Assembly: GCF_003002955.1 (NCBI RefSeq)
Contig: NZ_PVTJ01000002.1
Coordinates: 372,001-436,000, forward strand
DNA: 64,000 nucleotides
Origin: Glycomyces artemisiae
GTDB taxonomy: Bacteria; Actinomycetota; Actinomycetes; Mycobacteriales; Micromonosporaceae
Direction: 5' to 3'
Numbering within the stretch: position 1 is the first letter of the stretch; every line of letters begins with the position of its first letter. The position numbers and the translations under genes are program-made. The notes beneath the pieces were generated by a model. It was not told the DNA's origin. It made no database searches and saw only the letters and a list, made by a program, of their open reading frames with translations. Below are positions 1-8,765 of this stretch, in pieces.

Positions 1-1
1 C

Positions 2-352
2 AAGTACGGGAGCGCCACGCGCTGCCCGCACGCGATGCGGCTCGCCGAGGGCGCGGCCCTCGACCCGCTCGCGTACCACGTGGAGGTCGGCTATAACGGC
101 TGGGTCGACATCGGACCGCCCGGGGTGACGAAGGCGACCGGCATCGCCCGCATCGCCGAGCGCTACGGCGTATCATCGGCCGACACCGTGGTCTTCGGCG
201 ACGCCCACAACGACCTGACCATGTTCGCGTGGGCCGGACACGCCGTCGCGATGGCGCAGGCGGACCCCGACGTGCGGGCCGCCGCGGACGAGGTCGCGCC
301 CTCGGTGTGGGAGGACGGCGTCGCGAAGGTGCTGGCCCGCTGGTTCCCCTGA
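2..352 (+). CDS. HAD-superfamily Cof-type phosphatase, C-terminal part (cut by window start)
   Basis: The C-terminal ~116 residues of a Cof/IIB-type HAD hydrolase; the catalytic DxDGT motif lies upstream of the window. Visible are the conserved motif III lysine in GVTKATGI and motif IV GDAHND, which bind the phosphate and Mg2+ in this family. Its last ~100 residues closely parallel those of the next gene, so the two look like tandem duplicates. Family members dephosphorylate sugar phosphates, nucleotides or other small phosphates in the cytosol, and the substrate cannot be told from sequence. The next gene begins 64 bp later on the same strand, so they may be co-transcribed. Confidence 0.85.
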   Translation, partial: KYGSATRCPHAMRLAEGAALDPLAYHVEVGYNGWVDIGPPGVTKATGIARIAERYGVSSADTVVFGDAHNDLTMFAWAGHAVAMAQADPDVRAAADEVAPSVWEDGVAKVLARWFP

Positions 353-416
353 TCCCGGCGGAGGTTCGACGAACGAGCGATTCGCGGCAGCGGGTCGAGA
401 CTACCGAGGAGGACGC

Positions 417-1244
417 ATGATCCAACTGGCCCGGCTCCCGAAGCTCGTCGCGACGGACCTCGACGGGACGGTCGTCCGCTCGGACGAGTCCGTCTCCCCC
501 AGAACGATGTCGGCGCTCAAGCGGCTCGCCGCCTCCGGGGTGATCCTGGTGGGCGCCACCGGCCGCGGCCCGCGGCTGCTCGACATGTGCCGCAACGACG
601 TCCCCTCGGCGGACTTCCTGGTCCTCGGCCAGGGCGCGTTCGTGTACGAGTGCCGCTACGACGACACGGTCGTGCAGCTCGCCGACCGGTCCGTGGACGG
701 CGAGGTCCTGCACGAGGCGTTGCGGCTCATCGAAGCCGAGGTCGGCCCGGTGCGCGCGCTCGCCGAGCCCGCCGACCCGGACCGGCCGCTCACCGGCGAC
801 GAGATGCCCGACTGGCCGTGGCCCGCGGTGCGCTTGGAGACCGCGCCCCGCGACGTCGCATTCACCGGCCCGATGGTCAAGGGCTACTTCGTGTCCGACA
901 ACTACTCGGGCCCCGAGCTGCTCGTCGCCGCGCAGGACGTCATCGACGAGAACCTGGTCACCGTCACCGAATCGGGCGTCGGGATGCTCGAAGTGTGCCC
1001 CGTGGGGGTGACGAAGGCCGCCGGGATCCAGGTCGTGCTCGACAAGTTCGGCATCGACTGGTCCGACGTGCTCGTCTTCGGCGACGCCACCAACGACCTG
1101 TCGATGATGCGCGCCGCCGGGCACTCGGTCGCGATGCCCAACGGGCACCCGTGGGTGCAGGCCGCGGCCAGCGAGATCGCCCCCGCGGGCAACAACGACG
1201 ACGGCGTCGCCCAGTACGTCGAGGCGCTCCTCGAACTGCCGTAG
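417..1244 (+). CDS. HAD-superfamily Cof-type phosphatase
   Basis: A complete 275-residue HAD phosphatase. Motif I is DLDGT (residues 14-18, nucleophile Asp14, acid/base Asp16), the motif III lysine is K200 in GVTKAAGI, and motif IV is GDATND (222-227). The cap lies between motifs I and III, as in subclass IIB (Cof) enzymes. The start ATG follows GAGGAGG with good spacing. It is the second member of a tandem pair with the truncated gene before it. Substrate unknown; related enzymes hydrolyse small phosphorylated metabolites. Confidence 0.9.
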   Translation: MIQLARLPKLVATDLDGTVVRSDESVSPRTMSALKRLAASGVILVGATGRGPRLLDMCRNDVPSADFLVLGQGAFVYECRYDDTVVQLADRSVDGEVLHEALRLIEAEVGPVRALAEPADPDRPLTGDEMPDWPWPAVRLETAPRDVAFTGPMVKGYFVSDNYSGPELLVAAQDVIDENLVTVTESGVGMLEVCPVGVTKAAGIQVVLDKFGIDWSDVLVFGDATNDLSMMRAAGHSVAMPNGHPWVQAAASEIAPAGNNDDGVAQYVEALLELP

Positions 1245-1371
1245 GCCCGCCCGCGGCACTGTCGGATCAAGGACAGGCGGCGCAGATCCGTTGCGCCCCG
1301 GCGCGAACGGCCATAGGCTCCTCCCTGGTGGGATCACTGGCCGAGCACGTTCGCGCACAGGGAGACACCGC

Positions 1372-2574
1372 ATGCCCCCATCCGACGACCCGCCGCACGG
1401 GATGCCCTACCGCAGGGAGACCCGCTACGACCCGCCCGCGGCCCTTCTGGAGCTCCAGGACGAGCCGCTGCGGCGCATCAGGTACTACCCCGACGGCGCC
1501 GAAGGGTGGCTCGCCACCGGGCACGCCCTGTCGCGGCGGATCCTCGCCGACCCGCGGTTCTCCACCGCCGAGCGGTTCGTGCACTCGCCCACCGACCTCC
1601 CGCACGTGTTCGTGTCCATATCGGAGCAGGTGCCGCCCGGGTTCTTCCTGTTCTTCGACCCGCCCGAGCACACCCGCCTGCGCCGCAAGGTCACCGGCGT
1701 GTTCACCGTCAAGCGCATGAAGGACCTGGAGCCGCGCATCGCCGACATCGTCGACGGGTGCCTCGCCGCGCTCCGGGCCGCCGGGCCGGGCGCGGACCTG
1801 GTGCGCGAGTTCGCGCTCCCCGTCCCGTCCCTGGTGATCTGCGAGATGCTCGGCGTCCCCTACGCCGACCGGGACGCGTTCCAGCGCAACTCGACCGACA
1901 TGCTCGACCTCTCGCTGTCAGTGGAGGACCGCAACAAGGCCATGGCCGAGCTGTTCGGGTACCTCGTGCAGCTCGTGCCCGCCAAGCGCGCCGACCCCGG
2001 CGACGACATGCTCTCCGTGCTCGCCGCCGACGGGGACCTCCACGACGTCGAGACCGCCGGGATCGGCCTCATCCTCCTCGTCGCGGGCCATGAGACCACC
2101 GCGAACATGCTGGGCCTGGGCACGATCGCGCTCCTGGAGCACCCGGCCCAGCTCGCCCGCCTCACCGCCGACCCCGGGCTGTGGTCCGCGGCCGTCGAGG
2201 AGCTCCTGCGGTACCTCACCGTCGCCCACAACGGCGTCATGCGCATCGCCAAGGAGGACGCCGAGATCGAAGGGCGCCGCATCAGCGCGGGCGACCACGT
2301 CACCGTCGCCCTCCAGGCCGCCAACCGCGACCCCGGCAGGTACGAGCGCCCCGGCGACCTCGACGTCGAACGGGACGCCAAGGGGCACCTCGCGTTCGGC
2401 CACGGCATCCACCAGTGCGTGGGCCAGCAGCTCGCCCGCGTCGAGATGCGCATCGGCTTCGCGAGGCTCTTCGCGGCATTCCCGGGCCTGCGCCTCGCCG
2501 TGCCCTCCGCGGACATCCCCATGCGCAGCGAGATGAACGTCTACGGCGTCCACACGCTGCCCGTCGCCTGGTGA
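1372..2574 (+). CDS. Cytochrome P450
   Basis: A soluble bacterial class I cytochrome P450 of 400 residues. It has the I-helix oxygen-activation motif AGHETT (238-243), the ExxR salt bridge (E277/R280) and the heme-thiolate loop FGHGIHQCVG with the axial cysteine at 349. I placed the start at 1372 because GGAGA lies 6 bases upstream and the product begins like other members (MPPSDDPPHG); an in-frame ATG at 1291 lacks such a site. No ferredoxin or ferredoxin reductase is adjacent, so its electron donor must be encoded elsewhere. There is no biosynthetic cluster around it, so the substrate (steroid, fatty acid, xenobiotic or other) is open. Confidence 0.95.
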   Translation: MPPSDDPPHGMPYRRETRYDPPAALLELQDEPLRRIRYYPDGAEGWLATGHALSRRILADPRFSTAERFVHSPTDLPHVFVSISEQVPPGFFLFFDPPEHTRLRRKVTGVFTVKRMKDLEPRIADIVDGCLAALRAAGPGADLVREFALPVPSLVICEMLGVPYADRDAFQRNSTDMLDLSLSVEDRNKAMAELFGYLVQLVPAKRADPGDDMLSVLAADGDLHDVETAGIGLILLVAGHETTANMLGLGTIALLEHPAQLARLTADPGLWSAAVEELLRYLTVAHNGVMRIAKEDAEIEGRRISAGDHVTVALQAANRDPGRYERPGDLDVERDAKGHLAFGHGIHQCVGQQLARVEMRIGFARLFAAFPGLRLAVPSADIPMRSEMNVYGVHTLPVAW

Positions 2575-2593
2575 GCGCCCGCCGCCCCTGACC

Positions 2594-2649
2594 GGCGCGG
2601 CCGGGACCGTCGTCCACCAGTGGCGATCCCGGTCGCGCCTTCTCCTTGC
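2594..2649. terminator. Bidirectional hairpin between convergent P450 and ABC-F genes
   Basis: Arms 2594-2606 and 2637-2649 pair at 12 of 13 positions, GC-rich with a 30-base loop. It lies in the 87-bp gap between two converging genes, which fits a shared terminator. There is no U-tract, as is usual in high-GC actinobacteria. Confidence 0.5.
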
Positions 2650-2661
2650 GGCGCAACGCGT

Positions 2662-4299
2662 TCAGCGAACGTCCCAGACCGGTTCGTCGGACTCGACGAC
2701 CTTGCCGTCGCGCTGGAACACCACGAACCGGTCGAAGCCGCGCGCGAACCAGCGGTCGTGCGTCACCGCGATGACGGTGCCCTCGAACGACTTCAGGCCC
2801 TCTTCGAGCGCCTCGGCGCTCGCCAGGTCGAGGTTGTCGGTCGGCTCGTCGAGGAGCAGGCACGTCGCGCCCGACAGCTCCAGCAGCAGCACCATGAACC
2901 GGGCCTGCTGCCCGCCCGAGAGCGTCCCGAAGTCCTGTTCGGACTGGAGCGCGAGCTCGTAGCGCGACAGGGCGCTCATCGCCTTCGACCGCTCCAGCGA
3001 CGGCCGGTCCCGGTCGCCGTCCCACAGGATCTCCCGCAGCGTGCGGCCCGCGAACTCCGGATGCTCGTGCGTCTGCGAGAAGTGCCCCGGATGGACGCGG
3101 GCGCCCAGGCGCGCGGTCCCGGTGTGCCGCACCGGCTCCAGCTCGGCGACCACGCCCTGCTCGGGGTCGGTGCCGCCGCGGGCGAGCAGGCGCAGGAAGT
3201 GGCTCTTGCCGGTCCCGTTGGCGCCCAGGACCGCGACGCGGTCGCCGTACCAGACCTCCAGGTCGAACGGGAACGTCAGGTCCTCCAGCTCCAGCTGCTC
3301 GCACACGACCGCCCGCCTGCCGGTGCGCCCGCCTTCGAGCCTCACGCGGATGTCCTGGTCGCGCGGCGGCTCCGGCGGCGGCCCGGCCTCCTCGAACTTC
3401 CGCAGCCGCGTCTGCGCCGCCCGGTACCGGGAGGCCATGTCGGAGTTGAACGCCGCCTTGTTCTTGTACATGAGCATCAGCTCGCGCAGCTTGTGGTGCT
3501 CCTCGTCCCAGCGGCGCCGCAGCTCCTCGAACCGCTCGTGGCGGTTGGTGCGCGCCTCGTGCCAGGTCGCGAACCCGCCGCCGTGCGTCCACGCCGTGCC
3601 CGCTTCGAGCGTCACCACCCGGTCGGCGGTGTTCGCGAGGACCTCCCGGTCGTGCGAGACGAACAGGATCGACTTGTCCGACTCCCGGATCGCCTGCTCC
3701 AGTTCGCGTTTCGCGGGCACGTCGAGGAAGTTGTCCGGCTCGTCGAGCACGAGCACCTCGTCGCGGCCCCGGAGCAGCAGATGCAGCGCGAACCGCTTCT
3801 GCTCGCCGCCCGAGAGCGTGCGCAGCGGCCGCGACTCGACCTCCGTCCACGGCAGACCCAGCACCGACACCGCGACCGTGTCGCACACGACCTCGAACTC
3901 GTACCCGCCCTCCTCGCCCCAGTCGGCGAGCGCCTGCGCGTACGCGAGCTGGTCGCGCTCGTTCCCGCCAGCCATGCGCGCCTCGGCCTTCCGCCTGCGC
4001 TTCCAGACGTCGCGCAGCCGCGGCGGGCCCAGTTCGGCGGCGAGGTCCCCGAGCGGCCGCTCGCCCTCGCGCATGCCCACGAGCTGGCGCATCACGCCCA
4101 GGCCGCCGCCGTGCGCGACCGTCCCGGAGTCGGCTTTCAGGTCCCCCGTGACGATCCGGAGCAGCGTCGTCTTGCCCGTCCCGTTCGCGCCGACGAGCGC
4201 GACCTTCGCGCCCTCGCCGACACGGAACGACACGTCCGAGAACAGCGTCCGCCCGTCGCCGAGCACGTACCCCACGCCTGAGAGGTCTGCGAATCCCAT
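2662..4299 (-). CDS. ABC-F family ATPase
   Basis: A 545-residue protein with two ABC ATPase domains and no membrane segments, the layout of ABC-F proteins, which act on ribosomes. Walker A motifs are GANGTGKT (37-44) and GANGTGKS (359-366). Signatures are LSGGEQ and LSGGQQ (around 460-464 in the second half), followed by LLLDEPTDNLDL. I chose ATG 4299 because the product then begins directly in the first beta strand (MGFADLSGVGY). A longer frame to 4476 would overlap the divergent small gene and adds an unstructured basic tail. Members range from translation factors (EttA-like) to antibiotic resistance proteins; which one this is cannot be told from sequence. Confidence 0.92.
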   Translation of the reverse strand: MGFADLSGVGYVLGDGRTLFSDVSFRVGEGAKVALVGANGTGKTTLLRIVTGDLKADSGTVAHGGGLGVMRQLVGMREGERPLGDLAAELGPPRLRDVWKRRRKAEARMAGGNERDQLAYAQALADWGEEGGYEFEVVCDTVAVSVLGLPWTEVESRPLRTLSGGEQKRFALHLLLRGRDEVLVLDEPDNFLDVPAKRELEQAIRESDKSILFVSHDREVLANTADRVVTLEAGTAWTHGGGFATWHEARTNRHERFEELRRRWDEEHHKLRELMLMYKNKAAFNSDMASRYRAAQTRLRKFEEAGPPPEPPRDQDIRVRLEGGRTGRRAVVCEQLELEDLTFPFDLEVWYGDRVAVLGANGTGKSHFLRLLARGGTDPEQGVVAELEPVRHTGTARLGARVHPGHFSQTHEHPEFAGRTLREILWDGDRDRPSLERSKAMSALSRYELALQSEQDFGTLSGGQQARFMVLLLELSGATCLLLDEPTDNLDLASAEALEEGLKSFEGTVIAVTHDRWFARGFDRFVVFQRDGKVVESDEPVWDVR

Positions 4300-4384
4300 C
4301 CCGCGATTGTGGTCGGACGTGCTCCGCCCGTCAAAGCGTTTGCGGCGGTGGCCGCGGCCCCGGGGACCTGAATACGCTGGAGCG

Positions 4385-4540
4385 ATGAACGACACCCCCG
4401 ACTCCAGCGGTCCCGAGCGGACCCCCAAGGGCTTCTGGCGGCGATTGTCCGCCAGCGACTGGGTCGAGCTGGCCATCTACGTCGCGTTCGGACTGATCGC
4501 GCTCATCGCCGGGATCGGATGGCTGCTCGCGCGGGTGTGA
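4385..4540 (+). CDS. Small single-pass membrane protein
   Basis: A 51-residue protein: a short polar, charged N-terminus (about 22 residues, with PKGFWRRLS) followed by one hydrophobic helix (about residues 29-48) and a short C-terminus, LLARV. It is divergent from the ABC-F gene and 30 bp upstream of the AraC regulator. GGAG sits only 2 bases from the ATG, so translation may be leaderless or start in another way. I do not recognise a family. The coding potential rests on the clean membrane helix and GC-rich third positions. Confidence 0.6.
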   Translation: MNDTPDSSGPERTPKGFWRRLSASDWVELAIYVAFGLIALIAGIGWLLARV

Positions 4541-4570
4541 TCCCCCCGGACCCCTCCTTACCATTGCGGC

Positions 4571-5488
4571 ATGGACCCGCTCAGCGAACTCCTCGGCGGC
4601 ATCCGCGCCGAAGGCGCGATCCTCGGCGACGCGCTCCTCAAGGCCCCCTGGGTGGTCCGGTTCGACGACCGGGCCCCGCTCACCATGGTCACCGTCGCCC
4701 GCGGCGGCGGCGTGATCCTCCTCGCCGACGGCACCGCCGTCCCCGTGAAGGAGGGCCAGACCGCGGTCGTGCGCGGCCACGAGCCGTTCCGCATGGCCGA
4801 CGACGCGGCGTCCGTGGAGCGCCCGCACCTCGACTACTGGCTCACCTGCTTCGACCCCGAGGCATGCGCCTACGAGGCCGCGCCGCCCGGCGGCGACGGG
4901 CCCGCCACGGACCTGTTCGTGGGCGCCTACCGGGCCACCGGGCGCCGCCACGAGCGGCTCCTGCGCGCCCTCCCGCCGGTGGTCGTCGTCGACGACGACG
5001 CCGAGACCTCCGCGCTCCTCGCCGTGTGCGCCGACGACCTCGCCTCGCGCAAGCCCGGCACGCAGGCGTACATCGACCGCCTCTTCGACTGGGGCCTGGT
5101 CTGCACCCTCCGCACCTGGTTCGACGAGCAGGCCGAGGCGGCCCCGAGCTGGTACCGCGGTTTCGCCGACCCCGTCGCCGGGCCCGCCCTGGAGGCCATC
5201 CACACCCGCCCGGCCGCGCCCTGGACCGTCGCCGGGCTCGCCTTGCAGGCGGGCGTGTCCCGGGCGCTGCTCGCCAAGCGCTTCACCGAGGTCATGGGCG
5301 AACCGCCGCTCACGTACCTGACGGCGCGGCGCATGGAGCTCGCCGAAGAGCTCCTCGCCGACCCCGACCTCACTGTCGCCCAGATCGCGCGCACCGTCGG
5401 CTACGCCGACCAGTTCGGGTTCAGCAACGCGTTCAAGCGCCGCAAAGGCACGAGCCCCACGGCGTATCGAGCGAAGGCCGCCGTCTGA
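4571..5488 (+). CDS. AraC-family transcriptional regulator (cupin N-domain)
   Basis: A 305-residue regulator. Residues ~1-190 form a cupin-like sensing domain of the kind seen with many actinobacterial AraC proteins (DPLSELLGGIRAEGAILGD near the start). Residues ~205-300 carry the paired AraC helix-turn-helix, with the typical second-helix stretch VAQIARTVGYADQFGFSNAF followed by SPTAYR. Such proteins usually activate neighbouring genes, often redox enzymes, but the neighbours here (a tiny membrane protein and a methyltransferase on the other strand) do not reveal a target. The effector is unknown. Confidence 0.92.
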   Translation: MDPLSELLGGIRAEGAILGDALLKAPWVVRFDDRAPLTMVTVARGGGVILLADGTAVPVKEGQTAVVRGHEPFRMADDAASVERPHLDYWLTCFDPEACAYEAAPPGGDGPATDLFVGAYRATGRRHERLLRALPPVVVVDDDAETSALLAVCADDLASRKPGTQAYIDRLFDWGLVCTLRTWFDEQAEAAPSWYRGFADPVAGPALEAIHTRPAAPWTVAGLALQAGVSRALLAKRFTEVMGEPPLTYLTARRMELAEELLADPDLTVAQIARTVGYADQFGFSNAFKRRKGTSPTAYRAKAAV

Positions 5489-5552
5489 GCCGAGCCTGAT
5501 GCGATGCCGCGGACCTGGCCGAACGCGCCGCCCGGGACGCCGCGGCGCCGCG

Positions 5553-6482
5553 TCAGTCCTTGTCGGTGCGCATCCACCAGTGCGCGCCCAGCCCCGCCGG
5601 GTCGGCGAGCCGGGCCGCTTCGCCCGACTCGGCGAGCGCCAGCGCGTACTCCACGGGCGACGTGCGCGCCAGGCTGAGCGGCGGCCGCTCGCCGCGCATC
5701 CTCAAGGCCCGCAAGGCGTCCCGCTGGCGCACGACGCGGTCGGCGCCGACCGCGTCGACGGCGACGTGGGCGGTCAGGTCGCAGGTGCCGTCCGGGACCG
5801 GAGCGGCGAGGCGGCCGTCCTTGAAGCCGGTGAGGGTGCCGCCTTCGGGCCGGGCGTCGGCGGTGTGGCCGTAGTCGACGGCGAGGGCCGTGCCCCGGTC
5901 GAGGCGGGCGGTCAGGGCGCGCCAGGCCTCGTCGCGCGGGCGGCCGATCTCGGCGCGCTCGCCCGGGGCCTTGACCGGCCACCACCGGTCGAGCCAGCGT
6001 TCGTCGGCTTCGTCGATCCGCGTGCCGGGCCGGACCGCTCCGCGAGGGTCGACTTCCTCGTAGCGGCGGACGCCCTCGGCGTCGACCACGGCGACGTCGC
6101 AGGGGACGTTGTCGAGCAGTTCGCACGCGATCAGGAGTCCGGTGAAGTGCTCGGGCGGCTCAGGAGTCCACGCGACGCGCTCGGGGAGGCCTCTCGGTCG
6201 GGGGCGGAGCTCGACGGCGGTGAGGGCGATGCGGTCGGGCAGGAGCGCGGCGAGGTGGGCGAGGAGGTCGCCGCCGCCCGCGCCGACGTCGACAACGGTG
6301 AATCCGTCGGGCCGCCCGAGACGCTCGTCGGTCTCGGCCGCGAGCCGTGCGACGGCGGCGGCGAAGGCCCTGGTCTGGGCGCTGGTCGCGAAGTGGTTCG
6401 CGGGGAGTTCGCGCCGGTAGAACCCGCCGGGGCCGTAGAGGGCGCGGCGCATCGCCTCGCCCCACCGCTCGAATCCGGCCAT
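5553..6482 (-). CDS. SAM-dependent methyltransferase, MidA/DUF185-like
   Basis: A 309-residue class I methyltransferase. The SAM-binding motif I is VDVGAGGG (64-71), preceded by GPGGFYRRELPANHFATS, a feature of the DUF185 (MidA/NDUFAF7) family. Further on, LIACELLDNVP fits motif IV of that family. The eukaryotic relatives methylate an arginine of a complex I subunit; bacterial targets are mostly unknown. It converges on the AraC gene with 64 bp between them, and its start faces the DUF2520-pan operon. I assign family with good confidence, not target. Confidence 0.85.
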   Translation of the reverse strand: MAGFERWGEAMRRALYGPGGFYRRELPANHFATSAQTRAFAAAVARLAAETDERLGRPDGFTVVDVGAGGGDLLAHLAALLPDRIALTAVELRPRPRGLPERVAWTPEPPEHFTGLLIACELLDNVPCDVAVVDAEGVRRYEEVDPRGAVRPGTRIDEADERWLDRWWPVKAPGERAEIGRPRDEAWRALTARLDRGTALAVDYGHTADARPEGGTLTGFKDGRLAAPVPDGTCDLTAHVAVDAVGADRVVRQRDALRALRMRGERPPLSLARTSPVEYALALAESGEAARLADPAGLGAHWWMRTDKD

Positions 6483-6608
6483 GCACCGACCCTAGGCGTG
6501 CAGTGAGAATCGCCACTCGGGGGCTCCCGGGCTGGCGTTGCCGCGGTGGAGACGCACAATTAACGCGTAAGCAATGACCGGTACCTTCCGAAGGACTGGA
6601 TCAGCATC

Positions 6609-7511
6609 ATGGATCAGCAGCGCAGCGGCGCGTCGCAGCGACCGGCCTCACGGCTCGCGGTCGGCGTCGTCTCCGCGGGCCGGGTCGGCTCCGTCGTCGG
6701 GGCGGCTCTCACCCGCGCCGGCCACCGCGTGGTGGCCGCCTCCGCCGTATCCGACGACTCCCGCAAGCGCGCCGCCCGGCACCTCCCGGGCGCCGAGATC
6801 CTCCCTCCCCCTGACGTGGCCGCCGCCGCGGACCTGGTGCTCGTGGCCGTCCCCGACGACGCGATCGGCCCGCTCGTGGCCTCGCTGCCCGTGCGGCCCG
6901 GCCAGATCTGGGTCCACACCTCCGGCGCGCTCGGCGTCGAGGCGCTGCGCCCGGCGCGCGACGCGGGGGCGCTGACGATCGCGCTGGCTCCGGCGATGAC
7001 GTTCACGGGCCGCGACGAGGACCTGGAGCGCCTGAACGGCATCTCGTGGGCCGTCACCGGCGAGGCCGAGGCCCGCTTCGTCGGGGAGGCGCTGGTCCTG
7101 GAGATGGGCGGGGAGCCCGAGCACGTGGACGAGGCCGACCGGGCCCGGTACCACGCGGCGCTCGTGTACGCCGCGAACCACCTCATGACGCTCGTGAACG
7201 ACGCCGCGGACCAGTTGCGCGCCATCGGCATCGCGAAACCGGAGCGGCTCATGGCGCCGCTGGTGTCGGCGTCGCTCGACAACGCCCTGCGGCACGGCGA
7301 CGCGGCCCTGACGGGGCCGGTGTCCCGCGGCGACGCGGGCACGGTCGCCCGGCACCTGGAGGCCCTCGCGGGCACCGACATCGCCGAGACCTACCGGGCC
7401 ATGGCCCGGCGCACCGCCGAGCGCGCCCTCGACTCGGGGCGCCTGAGGAGCGCCGACGCCGAGGGCCTGCTCGACGTGCTCGCCCGCCCCGACAAGGAGG
7501 AGACGCCATGA
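6609..7511 (+). CDS. Rossmann-fold DUF2520 oxidoreductase-like protein
   Basis: A 300-residue protein with an N-terminal Rossmann fold (VGVVSAGRVGSVV near residues 18-30, a variant GxGxxG) and a C-terminal helical DUF2520 domain. It looks like NADP-dependent beta-hydroxyacid or ketopantoate-type dehydrogenases. Its stop overlaps the panC start by ATGA, so it is translationally coupled to pantothenate synthesis. This linkage is common in actinobacteria and has led to the idea that it reduces ketopantoate, but that is inference. AAGGA is 13 bases from the ATG, a rather long spacing. Confidence 0.85.
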   Translation: MDQQRSGASQRPASRLAVGVVSAGRVGSVVGAALTRAGHRVVAASAVSDDSRKRAARHLPGAEILPPPDVAAAADLVLVAVPDDAIGPLVASLPVRPGQIWVHTSGALGVEALRPARDAGALTIALAPAMTFTGRDEDLERLNGISWAVTGEAEARFVGEALVLEMGGEPEHVDEADRARYHAALVYAANHLMTLVNDAADQLRAIGIAKPERLMAPLVSASLDNALRHGDAALTGPVSRGDAGTVARHLEALAGTDIAETYRAMARRTAERALDSGRLRSADAEGLLDVLARPDKEETP

Positions 7512-8335
7512 CGGCGCTCGTTCACACCAAGGCCGACCTGGCGAAGGCCCGCGCCGCCCTGCCCGGGCGCGTCGCGGTCGTCCCGACCATGGGGGCGCTC
7601 CACGCGGGCCACCGCGCGAACTTCAAGCGCGCCAAGGAGGTCGCCGATTCGGTGATCGTCACGGTGTTCGTGAACCCGCTCCAGTTCCGCCCGAACGAGG
7701 ACCTCGACAAGTACCCGCGGACCCTCGACGCGGACCTGGCGATCTGCGAGGCCGACGGCGTGGACCTCGTGTTCGCGCCGAGCGTCGCCGAGATGTACCC
7801 GGACGGGCGCGAGGGCCTGACGACGGTGCACGCGGGACCGGACGGGGAGCTCCTCGAAGGCGCGTCGCGGCCCGGGTTCTTCACCGGAGTGCTCACCGTC
7901 GTCTCGAAGCTGTTCCACCTGACCCGCCCTGACGTCGCGATGTTCGGCGAGAAGGACTTCCAGCAGCTCGCGATGGTCCGGCGCATGGTGCGCGACCTCG
8001 ACATGGGGATCGAGATCGTCGCCGTCCCCACCGACCGCGAAGGCGACGGCCTGGCCCGGTCGAGCCGCAACGTGTTCCTGTCGGCGGCCGAGCGGGCCGC
8101 CGCGCTCGCGATCCCCCGCGCGATCGAGGCCGCCCAGGCCTCCCCCGACCCGCTCGCCGCCGCCCAGAAGGTCCTGGCGGCCGAGCCCGGCCTGGACGTC
8201 GACTACGTCGCCGTCCGGGCGAACGACCTCGGCGAGGCCCCCGACCGGGGTCCGGCGAGGATCCTCATCGCCGCGAAGGCGGGCACGACCCGCCTGATCG
8301 ACAACGCCCCCGTGAAAGTAGGAGACGCCCGATGA
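7508..8335 (+). CDS. panC: Pantoate--beta-alanine ligase
   Basis: Joins pantoate and beta-alanine with ATP hydrolysis to AMP to make pantothenate. The 275-residue product shows the [10 protein letters not shown] segment with the HxGH nucleotide motif (H32-H35), FVNPLQF, the FGEKDFQQL segment, and the GLARSSRN loop that carries the KMSKS-equivalent. The start at 7508 shares ATGA with the preceding stop and gives the family's usual N-terminus; the stop in turn overlaps panD by ATGA. Together with panD it supplies pantothenate for CoA. No panB lies in the window. Confidence 0.97.
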   Translation: MTALVHTKADLAKARAALPGRVAVVPTMGALHAGHRANFKRAKEVADSVIVTVFVNPLQFRPNEDLDKYPRTLDADLAICEADGVDLVFAPSVAEMYPDGREGLTTVHAGPDGELLEGASRPGFFTGVLTVVSKLFHLTRPDVAMFGEKDFQQLAMVRRMVRDLDMGIEIVAVPTDREGDGLARSSRNVFLSAAERAAALAIPRAIEAAQASPDPLAAAQKVLAAEPGLDVDYVAVRANDLGEAPDRGPARILIAAKAGTTRLIDNAPVKVGDAR

Positions 8336-8754
8336 TCCGCACCATGTTCAAGTCGAAGATCCACCGCGCCACCGTCACCCAGGCCGACCTGCACTACGTC
8401 GGGTCCGTCACCGTGGACGCGGACCTGCTCGACGCCGCCGACATCCTCGACGGCGAGATGGTCGCCATCGTCGACATCACCAACGGCGCGCGCCTGGAGA
8501 CGTACACGATCGCCGGGGAGCGCGGCACGGGCGTGATCGGCATCAACGGCGCGGCCGCCCGCCTCGTCGCCCCCGGGGACCTTGTGATCCTCATCTCGTA
8601 CGCGCAGATGGAGGACGCGGAGGCGCGGGCGTTCACGCCCACCGTCGTTCACGTCAACGAGCGCAACGAGATCATCGAGGTCAACGCCGACAAGGCGCAC
8701 CCCGCGCCCGGAACGGCGGGCAACGTGGTGGCGTCGCCACTAGCCGGGCGGTAA
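8332..8754 (+). CDS. panD: Aspartate 1-decarboxylase precursor
   Basis: Makes beta-alanine from L-aspartate, the second substrate of the PanC reaction. The 140-residue proenzyme self-cleaves between Gly24 and Ser25 (ADLHYVGS) to create the pyruvoyl cofactor; the context LHYVGSVT is exactly that of the family, and the NGA/RG residues of the active site (INGAAARL) are present. It overlaps panC by ATGA. The next gene starts 11 bp later, so the S10 peptidase may be read from the same transcript. Confidence 0.97.
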   Translation: MIRTMFKSKIHRATVTQADLHYVGSVTVDADLLDAADILDGEMVAIVDITNGARLETYTIAGERGTGVIGINGAAARLVAPGDLVILISYAQMEDAEARAFTPTVVHVNERNEIIEVNADKAHPAPGTAGNVVASPLAGR

Positions 8755-8765
8755 GTTACAGACTC

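Noticed and set aside
4299-4476. Longer start for the ABC-F gene
   Set aside because: It would overlap the divergent small gene and add a disordered basic tail absent from the family.
7046-7507. Upstream extension of panC inside the DUF2520 gene
   Set aside because: Arg/Gly-rich translation with no similarity; the true start shares ATGA with the previous stop and matches PanC proteins.
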